The notes below the pieces were generated by a model. It ran no database searches and was not told where the DNA came from. It worked only from the letters and a program-made list of their open reading frames with translations. This document shows, piece by piece, positions 16,355 to 23,812 of a stretch of 34,725 nt of DNA (position 1 is the stretch's first letter; each line of letters starts with the position of its first letter). Origin of the DNA: Chitinophagaceae bacterium (lineage in GTDB: Bacteria; Bacteroidota; Bacteroidia; Chitinophagales; Chitinophagaceae); contig CANBSW010000032.1 in assembly GCA_947372235.1 (NCBI GenBank), positions 1-34,725 of the forward strand, given 5' to 3'. A program made the translations under genes and the position numbers.

Positions 16355-17197
16355 ATGAAAAGATCCTTTTTACTGGCTGCCATACTTTGCAGCATGACTG
16401 CTTTTGGACAGATCAGAATGCCTGCCCCAAGCACCACACAAAAAATTTCGCAAAACTTTGGATTAGGAACAATTGAGATCGTGTATTCACGTCCAAATAT
16501 CAAAGGCCGAAGTCTTTTGAAAGAGAACAGTGACCTGGCACCATTGGGCAAATTATGGCGCACAGGTGCCAATAGTGCAACACGCATTACTTTCAGTGAC
16601 AGGGTGATGATGGGTGGAAAACTATTAGATACCGGCTCTTATGTTTTGTACACCATTCCCGGAAAAGAATTTTGGGAGATCGTAATCAACAAAGGATTGA
16701 ACAACTGGGGAACTGATGGATACAAAGAAAGTGAAGATGTAAACCGCTTTAAAGTAAAAGCTGAAAAATCTGGAACAGAAGCTGAAACCTTTACCATGCA
16801 AATTGGTAATGTATTACCGGAGAGTTGCGATATTCAGATCTTGTGGGGTAATGCATTGGTTAAAATACCGGTTAGTGTAAATGTAAAAGACCGCATCCGC
16901 ATACAGGTTGAAAAAGCATTGGCTGCTGAAACAGTAAGTGCTGATTCATACCAGAGTGCTGCAACTTTTTACTACGAGTGGGATAAAAACCTGAACAAAG
17001 CGCTTGTAAATATTACCAAAGCCACAACCGCTAATCCAAAAGCTTTCTGGTTATTCCTGTTGCAGGCAAAGATCCAGAAAGATCTGGGTGATAAAATCTC
17101 AGCCAAAGCCAGTGCAGAAAAATGTATTGAAGTAGCCACTGAAGCCAAGAATGATGATTATGTAAAACAGGCAAGTGATCTGATCAAGAAAATGTAG
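16355..17197 (+). CDS. DUF2911 domain secreted protein with TPR-like tail
   Basis: The 280-residue protein has a signal peptide (MKRSFLLAAILCSMTAFGQ) and the DUF2911 core (about 22-185): SQNFGLGTIEIVYSRPNIKG, LAPLGKLWRTGANSATRITF, and VLYTIPGKEFWEIVINKGLNN. After this a helical part (about 190-280) resembles tetratricopeptide-type repeats (AATFYYEWDKNLNKALVNI, then ANPKAFWLFLLQAKI). DUF2911 proteins are common in Bacteroidota and have no settled function. It is located in the periplasm. It ends before a dispersed palindrome and a strong bidirectional terminator. Confidence 0.9.
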   Translation: MKRSFLLAAILCSMTAFGQIRMPAPSTTQKISQNFGLGTIEIVYSRPNIKGRSLLKENSDLAPLGKLWRTGANSATRITFSDRVMMGGKLLDTGSYVLYTIPGKEFWEIVINKGLNNWGTDGYKESEDVNRFKVKAEKSGTEAETFTMQIGNVLPESCDIQILWGNALVKIPVSVNVKDRIRIQVEKALAAETVSADSYQSAATFYYEWDKNLNKALVNITKATTANPKAFWLFLLQAKIQKDLGDKISAKASAEKCIEVATEAKNDDYVKQASDLIKKM

Positions 17198-17254
17198 TAA
17201 ATAATAGCAGTTAAACTTTATAAATAGTCGATTGAACAGCAGTCTGATTATACG

Positions 17255-17363
17255 TCTTTTGTAAAACACATAGGAAGATAGGTTAAAACCAAGGGCAGAT
17301 AGAATTGAAATGCTATGTGAACTTTTGCCTAACCTATGACCCTATGTGTTTCAAAAAATAGTC
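17255..17363 (+). repeat. ~105-bp palindromic dispersed element, copy A
   Basis: Outer arms 17264-17285 and 17331-17352 pair at 20 of 22 positions (AAACACATAGG... with ...CCTATGTGTTT). The inside contains ATGTGAACTTTT and CCTAACCT. The reverse complement of 33856-33965 aligns along the whole length, so the element occurs twice in this window in opposite orientations. Both copies lie between the 3' ends of convergent genes. Confidence 0.8.
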
Positions 17364-17420
17364 TTAAAAGAGTAAGTGTTTAGATGAAGTTAAATATCTA
17401 ATTGATATAAGCACTTAACA

Positions 17421-17450
17421 AAAATGCCTTCTCTACTGAGAAGGCATTTT
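17421..17450. terminator. Rho-independent terminator between convergent genes
   Basis: A perfect 13-bp stem (17421-17433 with 17438-17450; AAAATGCCTTCTC and its complement) closes a TACT loop. The right side continues TATTTATT and the left side, read on the minus strand, runs TTTTG. It can serve both the DUF2911 gene and the opposing alpha-oxoamine synthase gene. Confidence 0.9.
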
Positions 17451-17493
17451 TATTTATTCTATCTACATCCTGATTTGTGATCAGCTGTTGGAT

Positions 17494-18753
17494 TTATTTT
17501 ACTTCAGCCATATCCGGAATCATCTCCGCTTTATAAGCTCCCGAATCCAGTTTCGCTTTTGTTTCGCTAAATGCTTTCAGTGTTTCTTCAATATCTGCAT
17601 CCGTATGATCTGCCGTAGGAATCAATCGATAAATGATATGTCCTTTCGGAATTACCGGGTACACAACAATTGAACAGAAAATATGGTAGTTCTCTCTCAA
17701 ATCCATTACCATCGCCGTTGCTTCTTCCACCCCGCCTTTCATATAAACCGGTGTAACCATCGTATTGGTGTTGCCGATATCAAATCCTCTTTCTTTCAAT
17801 CCCTTCTGCAATTTCATCGCGTTGCTCCATAACCTTTCTTTCAGTTCAGGTTGTGTTTGTAAGAGTTCCAGTCTTTTCAGGTTACCGATCACGATCGGCA
17901 TTGGTAAACTCTTTGCAAATATTTGTGAACGGATATTATAGCGGATAAAATCAATGATCGCCTTATCTCCTGCCATAAACGCTCCAATAGAAGCCATTGA
18001 TTTGGCAAAAGTTGAAAAATACAGGTCTATCCCATCCTGGCAACCCTGCTCCTCTCCTGCACCGGCACCGGTTTTACCCAGTGTTCCAAATCCATGTGCA
18101 TCATCCACCAATAAACGAAAATCATATTTTGATTTCAGTTCGATTACCTCTTTCAGTTTACCCTGATCACCCGCCATTCCAAACACCCCTTCTGTAATGA
18201 CAAGAATACCACCGGTTTTCTGTTTTTCAATCAAGTTGGTAGCACGCTCCATCTGTTTTTCAAAATCAGCAATATCATTGTGTTTAAACACATATCTGTG
18301 GCCGGGGTGTAAACGCAGTCCGTCAATGATACATGCATGGCTTTCCGCATCGTAAACGATCACATCATGTCGGCCACAGATCGCATCAATGGCACTCATG
18401 ATACCCTGATAACCAAAATTCATCAGAATTGCATCTTCCTTGCTTTCAAAAGCGGCCAGTTCACTTTCCAGTTGCTCATGGTAATTACTGTTTCCGCTCA
18501 TCATACGTGCACCCATAGGAAGTGCCAGTCCAAATTTTGCCGCTGCTTCTGCATCGGTTTTACGGATTTCTGGGTGATTGGCCAGTCCGAGATAGTTATT
18601 CAAACTCCAAACCACCATTTTCTTTCCCCGGAACATCATGCGGCTTCCAATTTCTCCTTCCAGTTTGGGAAACGCAAAATATCCGTGCGCTCTTTCACGG
18701 TGTTGCCCCAGCGGGCCTGAATTCTTCAACAGTTTTTCAAAGATGTCTGCCAT
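17494..18753 (-). CDS. Alpha-oxoamine synthase (PLP; long-chain base, sulfonolipid or KBL-type)
   Basis: The 419-residue protein is a fold-type I PLP enzyme of the alpha-oxoamine synthase family, which joins an amino acid to an acyl-CoA or acyl-ACP with loss of CO2. Visible are the family NNYLGLANHP (52-61), the PLP-contacting VDDAHGFG (216-223) and the Schiff-base lysine in FSTFAKSMASIGAF (K251). The N-terminus (FEKLLKNSGPLGQHRERAHG) and GARMMSGNSNYHEQLE distinguish it from short glycine C-acetyltransferases (about 395 residues) and from classic serine palmitoyltransferases. In Bacteroidota such enzymes include serine palmitoyltransferase (sphingolipids) and cysteate acyltransferase (capnine/sulfonolipids). 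I cannot choose between them from the sequence. It is monocistronic, with its promoter in the 150-bp gap divergent from the phosphatase gene. Confidence 0.85.
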   Translation of the reverse strand: MADIFEKLLKNSGPLGQHRERAHGYFAFPKLEGEIGSRMMFRGKKMVVWSLNNYLGLANHPEIRKTDAEAAAKFGLALPMGARMMSGNSNYHEQLESELAAFESKEDAILMNFGYQGIMSAIDAICGRHDVIVYDAESHACIIDGLRLHPGHRYVFKHNDIADFEKQMERATNLIEKQKTGGILVITEGVFGMAGDQGKLKEVIELKSKYDFRLLVDDAHGFGTLGKTGAGAGEEQGCQDGIDLYFSTFAKSMASIGAFMAGDKAIIDFIRYNIRSQIFAKSLPMPIVIGNLKRLELLQTQPELKERLWSNAMKLQKGLKERGFDIGNTNTMVTPVYMKGGVEEATAMVMDLRENYHIFCSIVVYPVIPKGHIIYRLIPTADHTDADIEETLKAFSETKAKLDSGAYKAEMIPDMAEVK

Positions 18754-18904
18754 ATTATAATTTGATTACTTTTTGATAAAATCGGTGCAAAAGTAAACTT
18801 TTACCCCCTAAAGGGCAAGCGCAATTATTCACCAAGGCTTACCTTCACAATAGATTGATCAATAAAAACTGTTAAAAAAGCATCTCGCAAACAAATAAAG
18901 CCAC

Positions 18905-20560
18905 ATGAAAAGACTGATTCTACCTGTTTTAGCCGGTTTTCTGGCCCTTACGGTATCTGCACAAAAAACTGCCAGCCCTGCTTCTGAAGAAAGTATTCAA
19001 CGCCCAAAACTGGTGGTCGGGATCGTAATTGACCAGATGCGTTGGGATTACCTGTACCGTTTTAACTCACTTTACAAAGCCAACGGAGGTTTTAAAAGGC
19101 TTTTGGGTGAAGGATTTTCCTGTGAGAATACCCTGATTCCCTATACACCAACCGTAACCGCCTGCGGACATACCTGCGTTTACACCGGAAGCGTTCCCTC
19201 CATTCACGGAATTGCAGGTAATAACTGGTGGGATAACCAACTGATGCGTTCGGTGTATTGCAGTGAAGATAAAAGTGTAAGTGGTGTGGGTGGAAAAAGT
19301 GCTGAGGACGGACAGATGAGTCCTAAAAATATGCTTACCACTACAATTTGCGATGAATTGAGGTTAGCCACCAATTTCAAAAGCAAGGTAATTGGTGTGG
19401 CTTTGAAAGACCGGGGTTCAATTTTACCCGCCGGCCATTCTGCCAATGGTGCTTATTGGTATGAAGGCAAATCAGGGAATTTTATTACCAGTACTTATTA
19501 TATGAACCAATTGCCGGAATGGGTTAATCAATTCAATAACCGTAAACTGGTAGATTCTTTATACAAGATTGGATGGGGTACCGTTTTACCAAACGAGACC
19601 TATTCACAATTTGCAACAGCAGATGCAAAGGATTATGAATCCAAACCATTTGGGAAAGATGCAACAGGAATGCCTTATGATCTTTCAAAATTTGTGGGTA
19701 ATGATTATAGCAAGATCTCATCAACTCCCATGGGAAATACGTTAACTGTTGAAATGGCTAAAGCTGCTGTATTAGCTGAAAAATTGGGAAAGAATACCGT
19801 AACTGATTTTCTGGCGGTTAGTTTTTCTTCTCCGGATTATGTAGGTCACTCATTTGGCCCCAATTCATGGGAGCAGGTGGATGATTATGTTCGTTTGGAT
19901 GAGGAACTTGGAAGACTGTTTTCTTTTCTGGATGCCAATGTTGGTAAAAATCAATACACCGTTTTCTTAACCGCCGATCATGCTGTTGCACATATACCGG
20001 GTTTTATGAAAGAAAACAAATTACCCGGTGGGGTAATGGAAGTATCAGGATTGATGAAAGACATGAATGGTAAACTGAAAGAGAAATTTGGAGTTGATAA
20101 TATGATAGTGAGTATGATGAATGACCAGCTATATCTCAATCATGGAAAGATCGATTCAGCAAAAGCAGATGAAGCAGGTATCAAAAAATGGCTCATCCAG
20201 TACATTAAAAAGAATGATGCAGTTACCAATGCCTTTGCCACCTCTGACATTATGACCACCCCCATCAATAAAACGCTTCGCGAAATGCTGGCAAACGGTT
20301 ATAACCCTACCAGAAGTGGCGATATTCAGGTGATCATGAAACCCGGTTTTATTGAAGGCAGCGTCACAGGAACCACGCATGGTGCCTGGTATCCTTATGA
20401 TGCCCATATTCCTTTGTTATGGTATGGATGGGGCATAAAACACGGCAAAACCAACAAAGAAACTTATATGACGGATATAGCAGCAACTCTAGCTGGCTTA
20501 TTGCACATTCAAATGCCAAGTGGTTCTATTGGTAAAGTAATTGAAGAAGTAATGAAATGA
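18905..20560 (+). CDS. PafA-like alkaline phosphatase superfamily protein
   Basis: The 551-residue secreted protein (signal peptide MKRLILPVLAGFLALTVSAQ) has the alkaline phosphatase/NPP fold. Metal ligands are visible: aspartate in GIVIDQMRWDY (D43), the aspartate and histidine in SSPDYVGHSFGP, D-H in FLTADHAVAH, and the histidine in GTTHGAWYPYDAH. The nucleophile is a threonine in YTPTVTACGHTC (probably T85). GIAGNNWW and KDRGSILPAGH supply the asparagine and K-x-R that bind the transferred phosphate in PafA, the phosphate-irrepressible phosphatase of Flavobacteriia. These residues point to a phosphate-monoester hydrolase rather than a diesterase. It sits in the periplasm. A TTTTGAA tandem array follows the stop codon directly. 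Confidence 0.9.
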   Translation: MKRLILPVLAGFLALTVSAQKTASPASEESIQRPKLVVGIVIDQMRWDYLYRFNSLYKANGGFKRLLGEGFSCENTLIPYTPTVTACGHTCVYTGSVPSIHGIAGNNWWDNQLMRSVYCSEDKSVSGVGGKSAEDGQMSPKNMLTTTICDELRLATNFKSKVIGVALKDRGSILPAGHSANGAYWYEGKSGNFITSTYYMNQLPEWVNQFNNRKLVDSLYKIGWGTVLPNETYSQFATADAKDYESKPFGKDATGMPYDLSKFVGNDYSKISSTPMGNTLTVEMAKAAVLAEKLGKNTVTDFLAVSFSSPDYVGHSFGPNSWEQVDDYVRLDEELGRLFSFLDANVGKNQYTVFLTADHAVAHIPGFMKENKLPGGVMEVSGLMKDMNGKLKEKFGVDNMIVSMMNDQLYLNHGKIDSAKADEAGIKKWLIQYIKKNDAVTNAFATSDIMTTPINKTLREMLANGYNPTRSGDIQVIMKPGFIEGSVTGTTHGAWYPYDAHIPLLWYGWGIKHGKTNKETYMTDIAATLAGLLHIQMPSGSIGKVIEEVMK

Positions 20561-20593
20561 TTTTGAATTTTGAATTTTGAATTTTGAATTTTG
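20561..20593 (+). repeat. Perfect heptanucleotide tandem repeat
   Basis: Four exact TTTTGAA units plus a partial fifth (TTTTG) begin at the first base after the phosphatase stop codon. It is the purest of the period-7 arrays in the window. Confidence 0.9.
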
Positions 20594-20703
20594 TCTGATG
20601 AACAAACTTTTTATCATCTGATTTCGTATGTTAAAATAAAGTGAATTGAAAATTATTTGTAAGGATGAAAAAAAACATCCGTCTTCACAAAAAACAAAAC
20701 CAT

Positions 20704-20934
20704 ATGAAAACAGTTAAAACATTTGCAACAGTCCTGTTTATGACAGGTTTTTTATCAACCGGAGCTTTTGCCCAGACTGATAAAAAAACAGATTCTAAAA
20801 TGGACAAGATGGAATTGAAAGATCACAAATGCACAAAGGCCTGCACCAAAGACAAACACATGTATGCCCATGGCGAAAAAGGCCATGTTTGTGGTGATGC
20901 CTGTAAAAAAATGGAGAAGAAAGGGAAGATGTAA
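20704..20934 (+). CDS. Small secreted Cys/His-rich protein, probable metal binder
   Basis: From the ATG at 20704 the product has 76 residues; an ATG at 20665 would put a poor, long basic extension before the signal peptide. The signal peptide is MKTVKTFATVLFMTGFLSTGAFAQ. The mature 52 residues are rich in Lys, Cys, His and Met: a D-H-K-C-T-K-A-C segment, then HMYAHGEKGHVCGDAC. The four cysteines in two C-x3-C pairs and several histidines suggest binding of a soft metal such as copper or zinc in the periplasm. No named family was recognised. A 20-bp terminator stem follows directly. Confidence 0.7.
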   Translation: MKTVKTFATVLFMTGFLSTGAFAQTDKKTDSKMDKMELKDHKCTKACTKDKHMYAHGEKGHVCGDACKKMEKKGKM

Positions 20935-20943
20935 CCCATTTTT

Positions 20944-20988
20944 AAAAAACAAAAGCCATTCTACAAAATAGGATGGCTTTTGTTTTTT
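20944..20988. terminator. Rho-independent terminator, bidirectional
   Basis: Arms 20944-20959 and 20973-20988 are perfectly complementary over 16 bp. Inside, TCTA pairs with TAGG with one G-T pair, leaving a CAAAA loop. The right arm ends in TTTTTT and the left arm, read on the minus strand, also ends in T residues, so it can end the Cys/His protein gene and the opposing small membrane protein gene. Confidence 0.88.
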
Positions 20989-21001
20989 GTTATTTAAGAG
21001 A

Positions 21002-21250
21002 TCATTTTCTTGAGAATAACTCATCCAGCAAAAAAGCAATCAAAACTACTGCCCCAACAGAAAGTGCAGCATTCACAATTTTATCTGCATTTATCCCATT
21101 CTTAAAACTGAAATATTGTTCTTCATCTATATTGCCATGTGTGTACATGTACTCCATGAATTCATCCTTCTCTTCTTTGGTGGCATTACCTGATTTTACT
21201 TTATCGCCCAGGTAAGACAGCCTTGTATATTCCGTAAGTTCTGCTGTCAT
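21002..21250 (-). CDS. Small C-terminally anchored membrane protein, unknown function
   Basis: The 82-residue protein is not recognised. Residues 1-55 are hydrophilic and helical, with KVKSGNATKEEKDEFMEYMY reading as a charged helix-turn-helix-like pair, and residues about 58-77 form one membrane helix (IVNAALSVGAVVLIAFLLDE) followed by a short basic tail. The long soluble part should stay in the cytoplasm, like a tail-anchored protein. It lies 74 bp behind a broken small membrane-protein gene (21325-21489) on the same strand, and the two may be an operon. Confidence 0.65.
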   Translation of the reverse strand: MTAELTEYTRLSYLGDKVKSGNATKEEKDEFMEYMYTHGNIDEEQYFSFKNGINADKIVNAALSVGAVVLIAFLLDELFSRK

Positions 21251-21324
21251 TTTTTAAGATTTATTTTTTCTATAATGATTTTCAACATTGGGTATATCTC
21301 ACTCAACTTATCTATCGTCTGTTG

Positions 21325-21489
21325 TTACAATTTATCACTTTGTTTAAGATCTTTCAACTTTAATTCCACTTTGTGAATATCATCTTTAAAAGCATTAATG
21401 GTTTTAAAATGCTAATAAATAAATCCGCCAATTACTGAAATCACACCCAATATGCCGGGGGCAATTCTCCAAACATCTTCTATTGTCAT
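21325..21489 (-). pseudogene. Small membrane/coiled-coil protein interrupted by an in-frame amber codon
   Basis: An ATG at 21489 opens MTIEDVWRIAPGILGVISVI and then GGFIY, one membrane helix, and is stopped by TAG (21412-21414) at codon 26. The same frame continues for 28 more codons to a TAA at 21325, giving HFKTINAFKDDIHKVEL and then KLKDLKQSDKL, a charged amphipathic helix. Together this reads as a 54-codon single-helix membrane protein with a coiled-coil tail, a common Bacteroidota layout. A single base change (for example TAG from TTG, CAG or AAG) would explain it. Alternatives are a sequencing error, readthrough, or a genuine 25-residue membrane peptide. I favour a recent nonsense mutation. 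Confidence 0.5.
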
Positions 21490-21611
21490 ATGTCTTCAAC
21501 TTGATCAATAAAATTAATTAATCAGCGATATGAAGAGTAGCATATTTATACCTGATTTTTCGAGTTAGAAAATAGTCGAATAAAATCATTACCACTAATT
21601 ACAAAACAAAA
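21490..21611. other. AT-rich spacer between the amber-interrupted gene and the icd terminator
   Basis: This stretch has no ORF with coding character. It should hold the leftward promoter for the two small membrane-protein genes, but I cannot name clear boxes. Confidence 0.3.
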
Positions 21612-21632
21612 ACTCCCGCAACCTGCGGGAGT
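21612..21632 (-). terminator. Rho-independent terminator of icd
   Basis: ACTCCCGC (21612-21619) pairs with GCGGGAGT (21625-21632) around a short loop. On the minus strand it is followed by TTTTGTTTTG. It lies 35 bp after the isocitrate dehydrogenase stop codon. Confidence 0.85.
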
Positions 21633-21666
21633 CCTGTCATAAAAATCATATTCAAAATCCGTGAAA

Positions 21667-22899
21667 TCAGTGTTTCAGTTTAGCCTGTAAATTCTGATCC
21701 AAAGCATCCAGAAACTCTTCTGTATAGAGATAGTGTTCTCCGTGGTTTACTTTGTTTCCGTAAATACAAACGGCAAGGTCTTTGGTCATTTTACCACTTT
21801 CTACGGTTTCAACACAAACTTCTTCAAGAGCCTGACAGAAATTGATCAGTTCCTGGTTGCCATCTAATTTACCACGGAAATCCAAACCTCTTGTCCATGC
21901 AAAAATAGATGCGATCGGATTAGTTGATGTTGGTTTCCCTTTCTGGTGTTCGCGGTAGTGGCGGGTAACGGTTCCGTGTGCTGCTTCTGCTTCCATTACT
22001 TTACCATCTGGCGTAATTAAGGTTGATGTCATCAATCCCAAAGAACCAAATCCCTGTGCAACGGTATCACTTTGTACATCGCCATCGTAGTTTTTACAGG
22101 CCCATACAAAATTTCCGTTCCATTTCAATGCACTGGCAACCATGTCATCGATCAAACGATGCTCATAAGTAATACCTGCTGCTTCATAAGCGGCTTTGAA
22201 TTCGTTCTGATAGATCTCTTCAAAAATATCTTTGAAACGTCCATCGTATTTTTTCAGGATGGTATTTTTTGTAGACAGGTACAAAGGCCATTTTTTAGCC
22301 AATGCCGTATTGAAACAGCTGCGTGCAAAACCTTTGATACTCTCATCGGTATTGTACATGGCCATTGCAACGCCATCTCCTTTAAAGTTGAACACTTCAT
22401 GCTCAATCACCTGTCCATCTTCTCCTTCAAATTTGATGGTCAGTTTTCCTTTACCCTTTGTTACAAAATCGGTAGCACGGTACTGATCGCCAAAAGCATG
22501 ACGGCCAATACAAATAGGTGCTGTCCAGTTAGGAACAAGTCTTGGCACATTTGAACAAACGATCGGCTCACGAAAAACCGTACCATCAAGGATGTTACGG
22601 ATGGTTCCGTTAGGGCTTTTCCACATTTGTTTCAGCTTAAATTCTTCTACACGCTGTTCATCAGGCGTAATGGTAGCACACTTGATACCTACCCCGTATT
22701 GTTTGATGGCATTGGCTGCATCAACGGTTACCTGGTCATTGGTTTCGTCACGGTACTCCATACCGAGATCATAATATTTGATGTCCACTTCCAGGTAAGG
22801 AAGGATGAGTTTGTCTTTGATAAACTTCCAGATAATCCTGGTCATTTCGTCTCCATCCAGTTCCACCACCGGATTTGCCACTTTGATTTTTTGTGCCAT
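21667..22899 (-). CDS. icd: NADP-dependent isocitrate dehydrogenase, eukaryotic-type homodimer
   Basis: The 410-residue protein from the ATG at 22899 ([19 protein letters not shown]) has the usual family N-terminus; a GTG at 22935 would add 12 unlikely residues. It belongs to the type II (eukaryotic-like) NADP-IDH subfamily rather than the E. coli-type enzyme. Isocitrate-binding residues are in [19 protein letters not shown], metal-binding aspartates are in RLIDDMVA and NYDGDVQSD, and the dehydrogenase signature [19 protein letters not shown] is complete. It makes 2-oxoglutarate and NADPH in the TCA cycle. It is monocistronic, with a terminator at 21612-21632. Confidence 0.95.
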   Translation of the reverse strand: MAQKIKVANPVVELDGDEMTRIIWKFIKDKLILPYLEVDIKYYDLGMEYRDETNDQVTVDAANAIKQYGVGIKCATITPDEQRVEEFKLKQMWKSPNGTIRNILDGTVFREPIVCSNVPRLVPNWTAPICIGRHAFGDQYRATDFVTKGKGKLTIKFEGEDGQVIEHEVFNFKGDGVAMAMYNTDESIKGFARSCFNTALAKKWPLYLSTKNTILKKYDGRFKDIFEEIYQNEFKAAYEAAGITYEHRLIDDMVASALKWNGNFVWACKNYDGDVQSDTVAQGFGSLGLMTSTLITPDGKVMEAEAAHGTVTRHYREHQKGKPTSTNPIASIFAWTRGLDFRGKLDGNQELINFCQALEEVCVETVESGKMTKDLAVCIYGNKVNHGEHYLYTEEFLDALDQNLQAKLKH

Positions 22900-23001
22900 A
22901 AATATGTCCTTTTGGTTAATGTAAAAAACGTGCACAAATGTAGTACATTATCAGTTTTTACGGCCCAAGAACATTTGGCAGGATTTTATCGTATATAAGT
23001 T

Positions 23002-23700
23002 ATGAGATCATTTAAAATATCGGGATTAGTTATTATAACCTGCATCGCAAGCTTCTTTTCCGCAACAGGTTGTACCAAACAGGCAATCACCGCAGAAAAA
23101 GCGATAACAGACAGCAGTTCCAGAACATTTCTCGCATTGGGCGATTCCTACACCATTGGCCAATCGGTTAGCTTACAGGATAGATTTCCTGCCCAAACTG
23201 CAGAACTGCTAAAAGCCAAAGGGATTGCGGTATCGGCACCTCAATATATAGCACAAACCGGATGGACAACCGAAGACCTTCAGTATGCCATAAACCAAGC
23301 CAATATAAAACCAGTCTATAATCTGGTAACCTTATTGATTGGTGTAAACGATCAATACCAGGGACTTGATACAGCCGGATACCGCAAACGTTTCACGCAA
23401 CTACTTCAAAAAGCCATTGAATTTGCGAGTAATAATAAGGAGAATGTGGTTGTATTATCCATTCCTGATTATGGGGTTACCCCTTTTGGTGGTGGGGTGA
23501 AAAAAATTAGTGAGGAGATCGATGCTTTTAATGCGATCAATAAGCAGGTAACGATAGCTTATGGAGTGAGTTATATTGATATCACTCCCATCAGCCGCGA
23601 AGTTCCGAATGATGTTTTATTAACTGCGAATGATGGATTGCATCCTTCGGGGAAACAATATGGGCTGTGGGCTAAGAAACTTGTGGAAATGATAAAATGA
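23002..23700 (+). CDS. SGNH/GDSL hydrolase lipoprotein
   Basis: The 232-residue protein has a lipoprotein signal (LVIITCIASFFSATGC, cysteine at about 24) and a complete SGNH esterase core: block I FLALGDSYTIGQS with the nucleophilic serine, block III LIGVNDQYQG, and block V DGLHPSGKQYGLW with the catalytic aspartate and histidine. Members act as lipases, acyl-esterases or carbohydrate deacetylases; the substrate is not evident. It should be anchored in an outer or inner membrane leaflet. It is divergent from icd with about 100 bp between starts, and its 3' end leads into a palindromic array. Confidence 0.9.
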   Translation: MRSFKISGLVIITCIASFFSATGCTKQAITAEKAITDSSSRTFLALGDSYTIGQSVSLQDRFPAQTAELLKAKGIAVSAPQYIAQTGWTTEDLQYAINQANIKPVYNLVTLLIGVNDQYQGLDTAGYRKRFTQLLQKAIEFASNNKENVVVLSIPDYGVTPFGGGVKKISEEIDAFNAINKQVTIAYGVSYIDITPISREVPNDVLLTANDGLHPSGKQYGLWAKKLVEMIK

Positions 23701-23723
23701 TGAAAAGGTCGATTGTAAGGTTC

Positions 23724-23800
23724 AATAAGAGTAGGACAAGAGAAAAAGAGTTAAAGAGTTTTCTCTTGTTACCCTCTTTCACACTTGTCCTCCTCTTATT
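23724..23800. repeat. Nested palindromes with octanucleotide period between convergent genes
   Basis: An outer stem (23724-23740 with 23784-23800) matches at 16 of 17 positions. An inner perfect 10-bp stem (23737-23746 with 23759-23768) shares CAAG with the outer arm, so the two folds compete. Units GACAAGAG, AAAAAGAG and TTAAAGAG repeat every 8 nt. It lies between the GDSL gene and the mntH gene and may also end transcription, but no clean U-tract is present. Confidence 0.7.
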
Positions 23801-23812
23801 TAAATAAAAACA

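Noticed and set aside
18905..20560. Classical PhoA-type alkaline phosphatase or sulfatase
   Set aside because: The nucleophile region is a T-P-T-V-T motif with GNNWW and K-x-R, which fit PafA; there is no PhoA serine motif and no C-x-P-S-R sulfatase motif.
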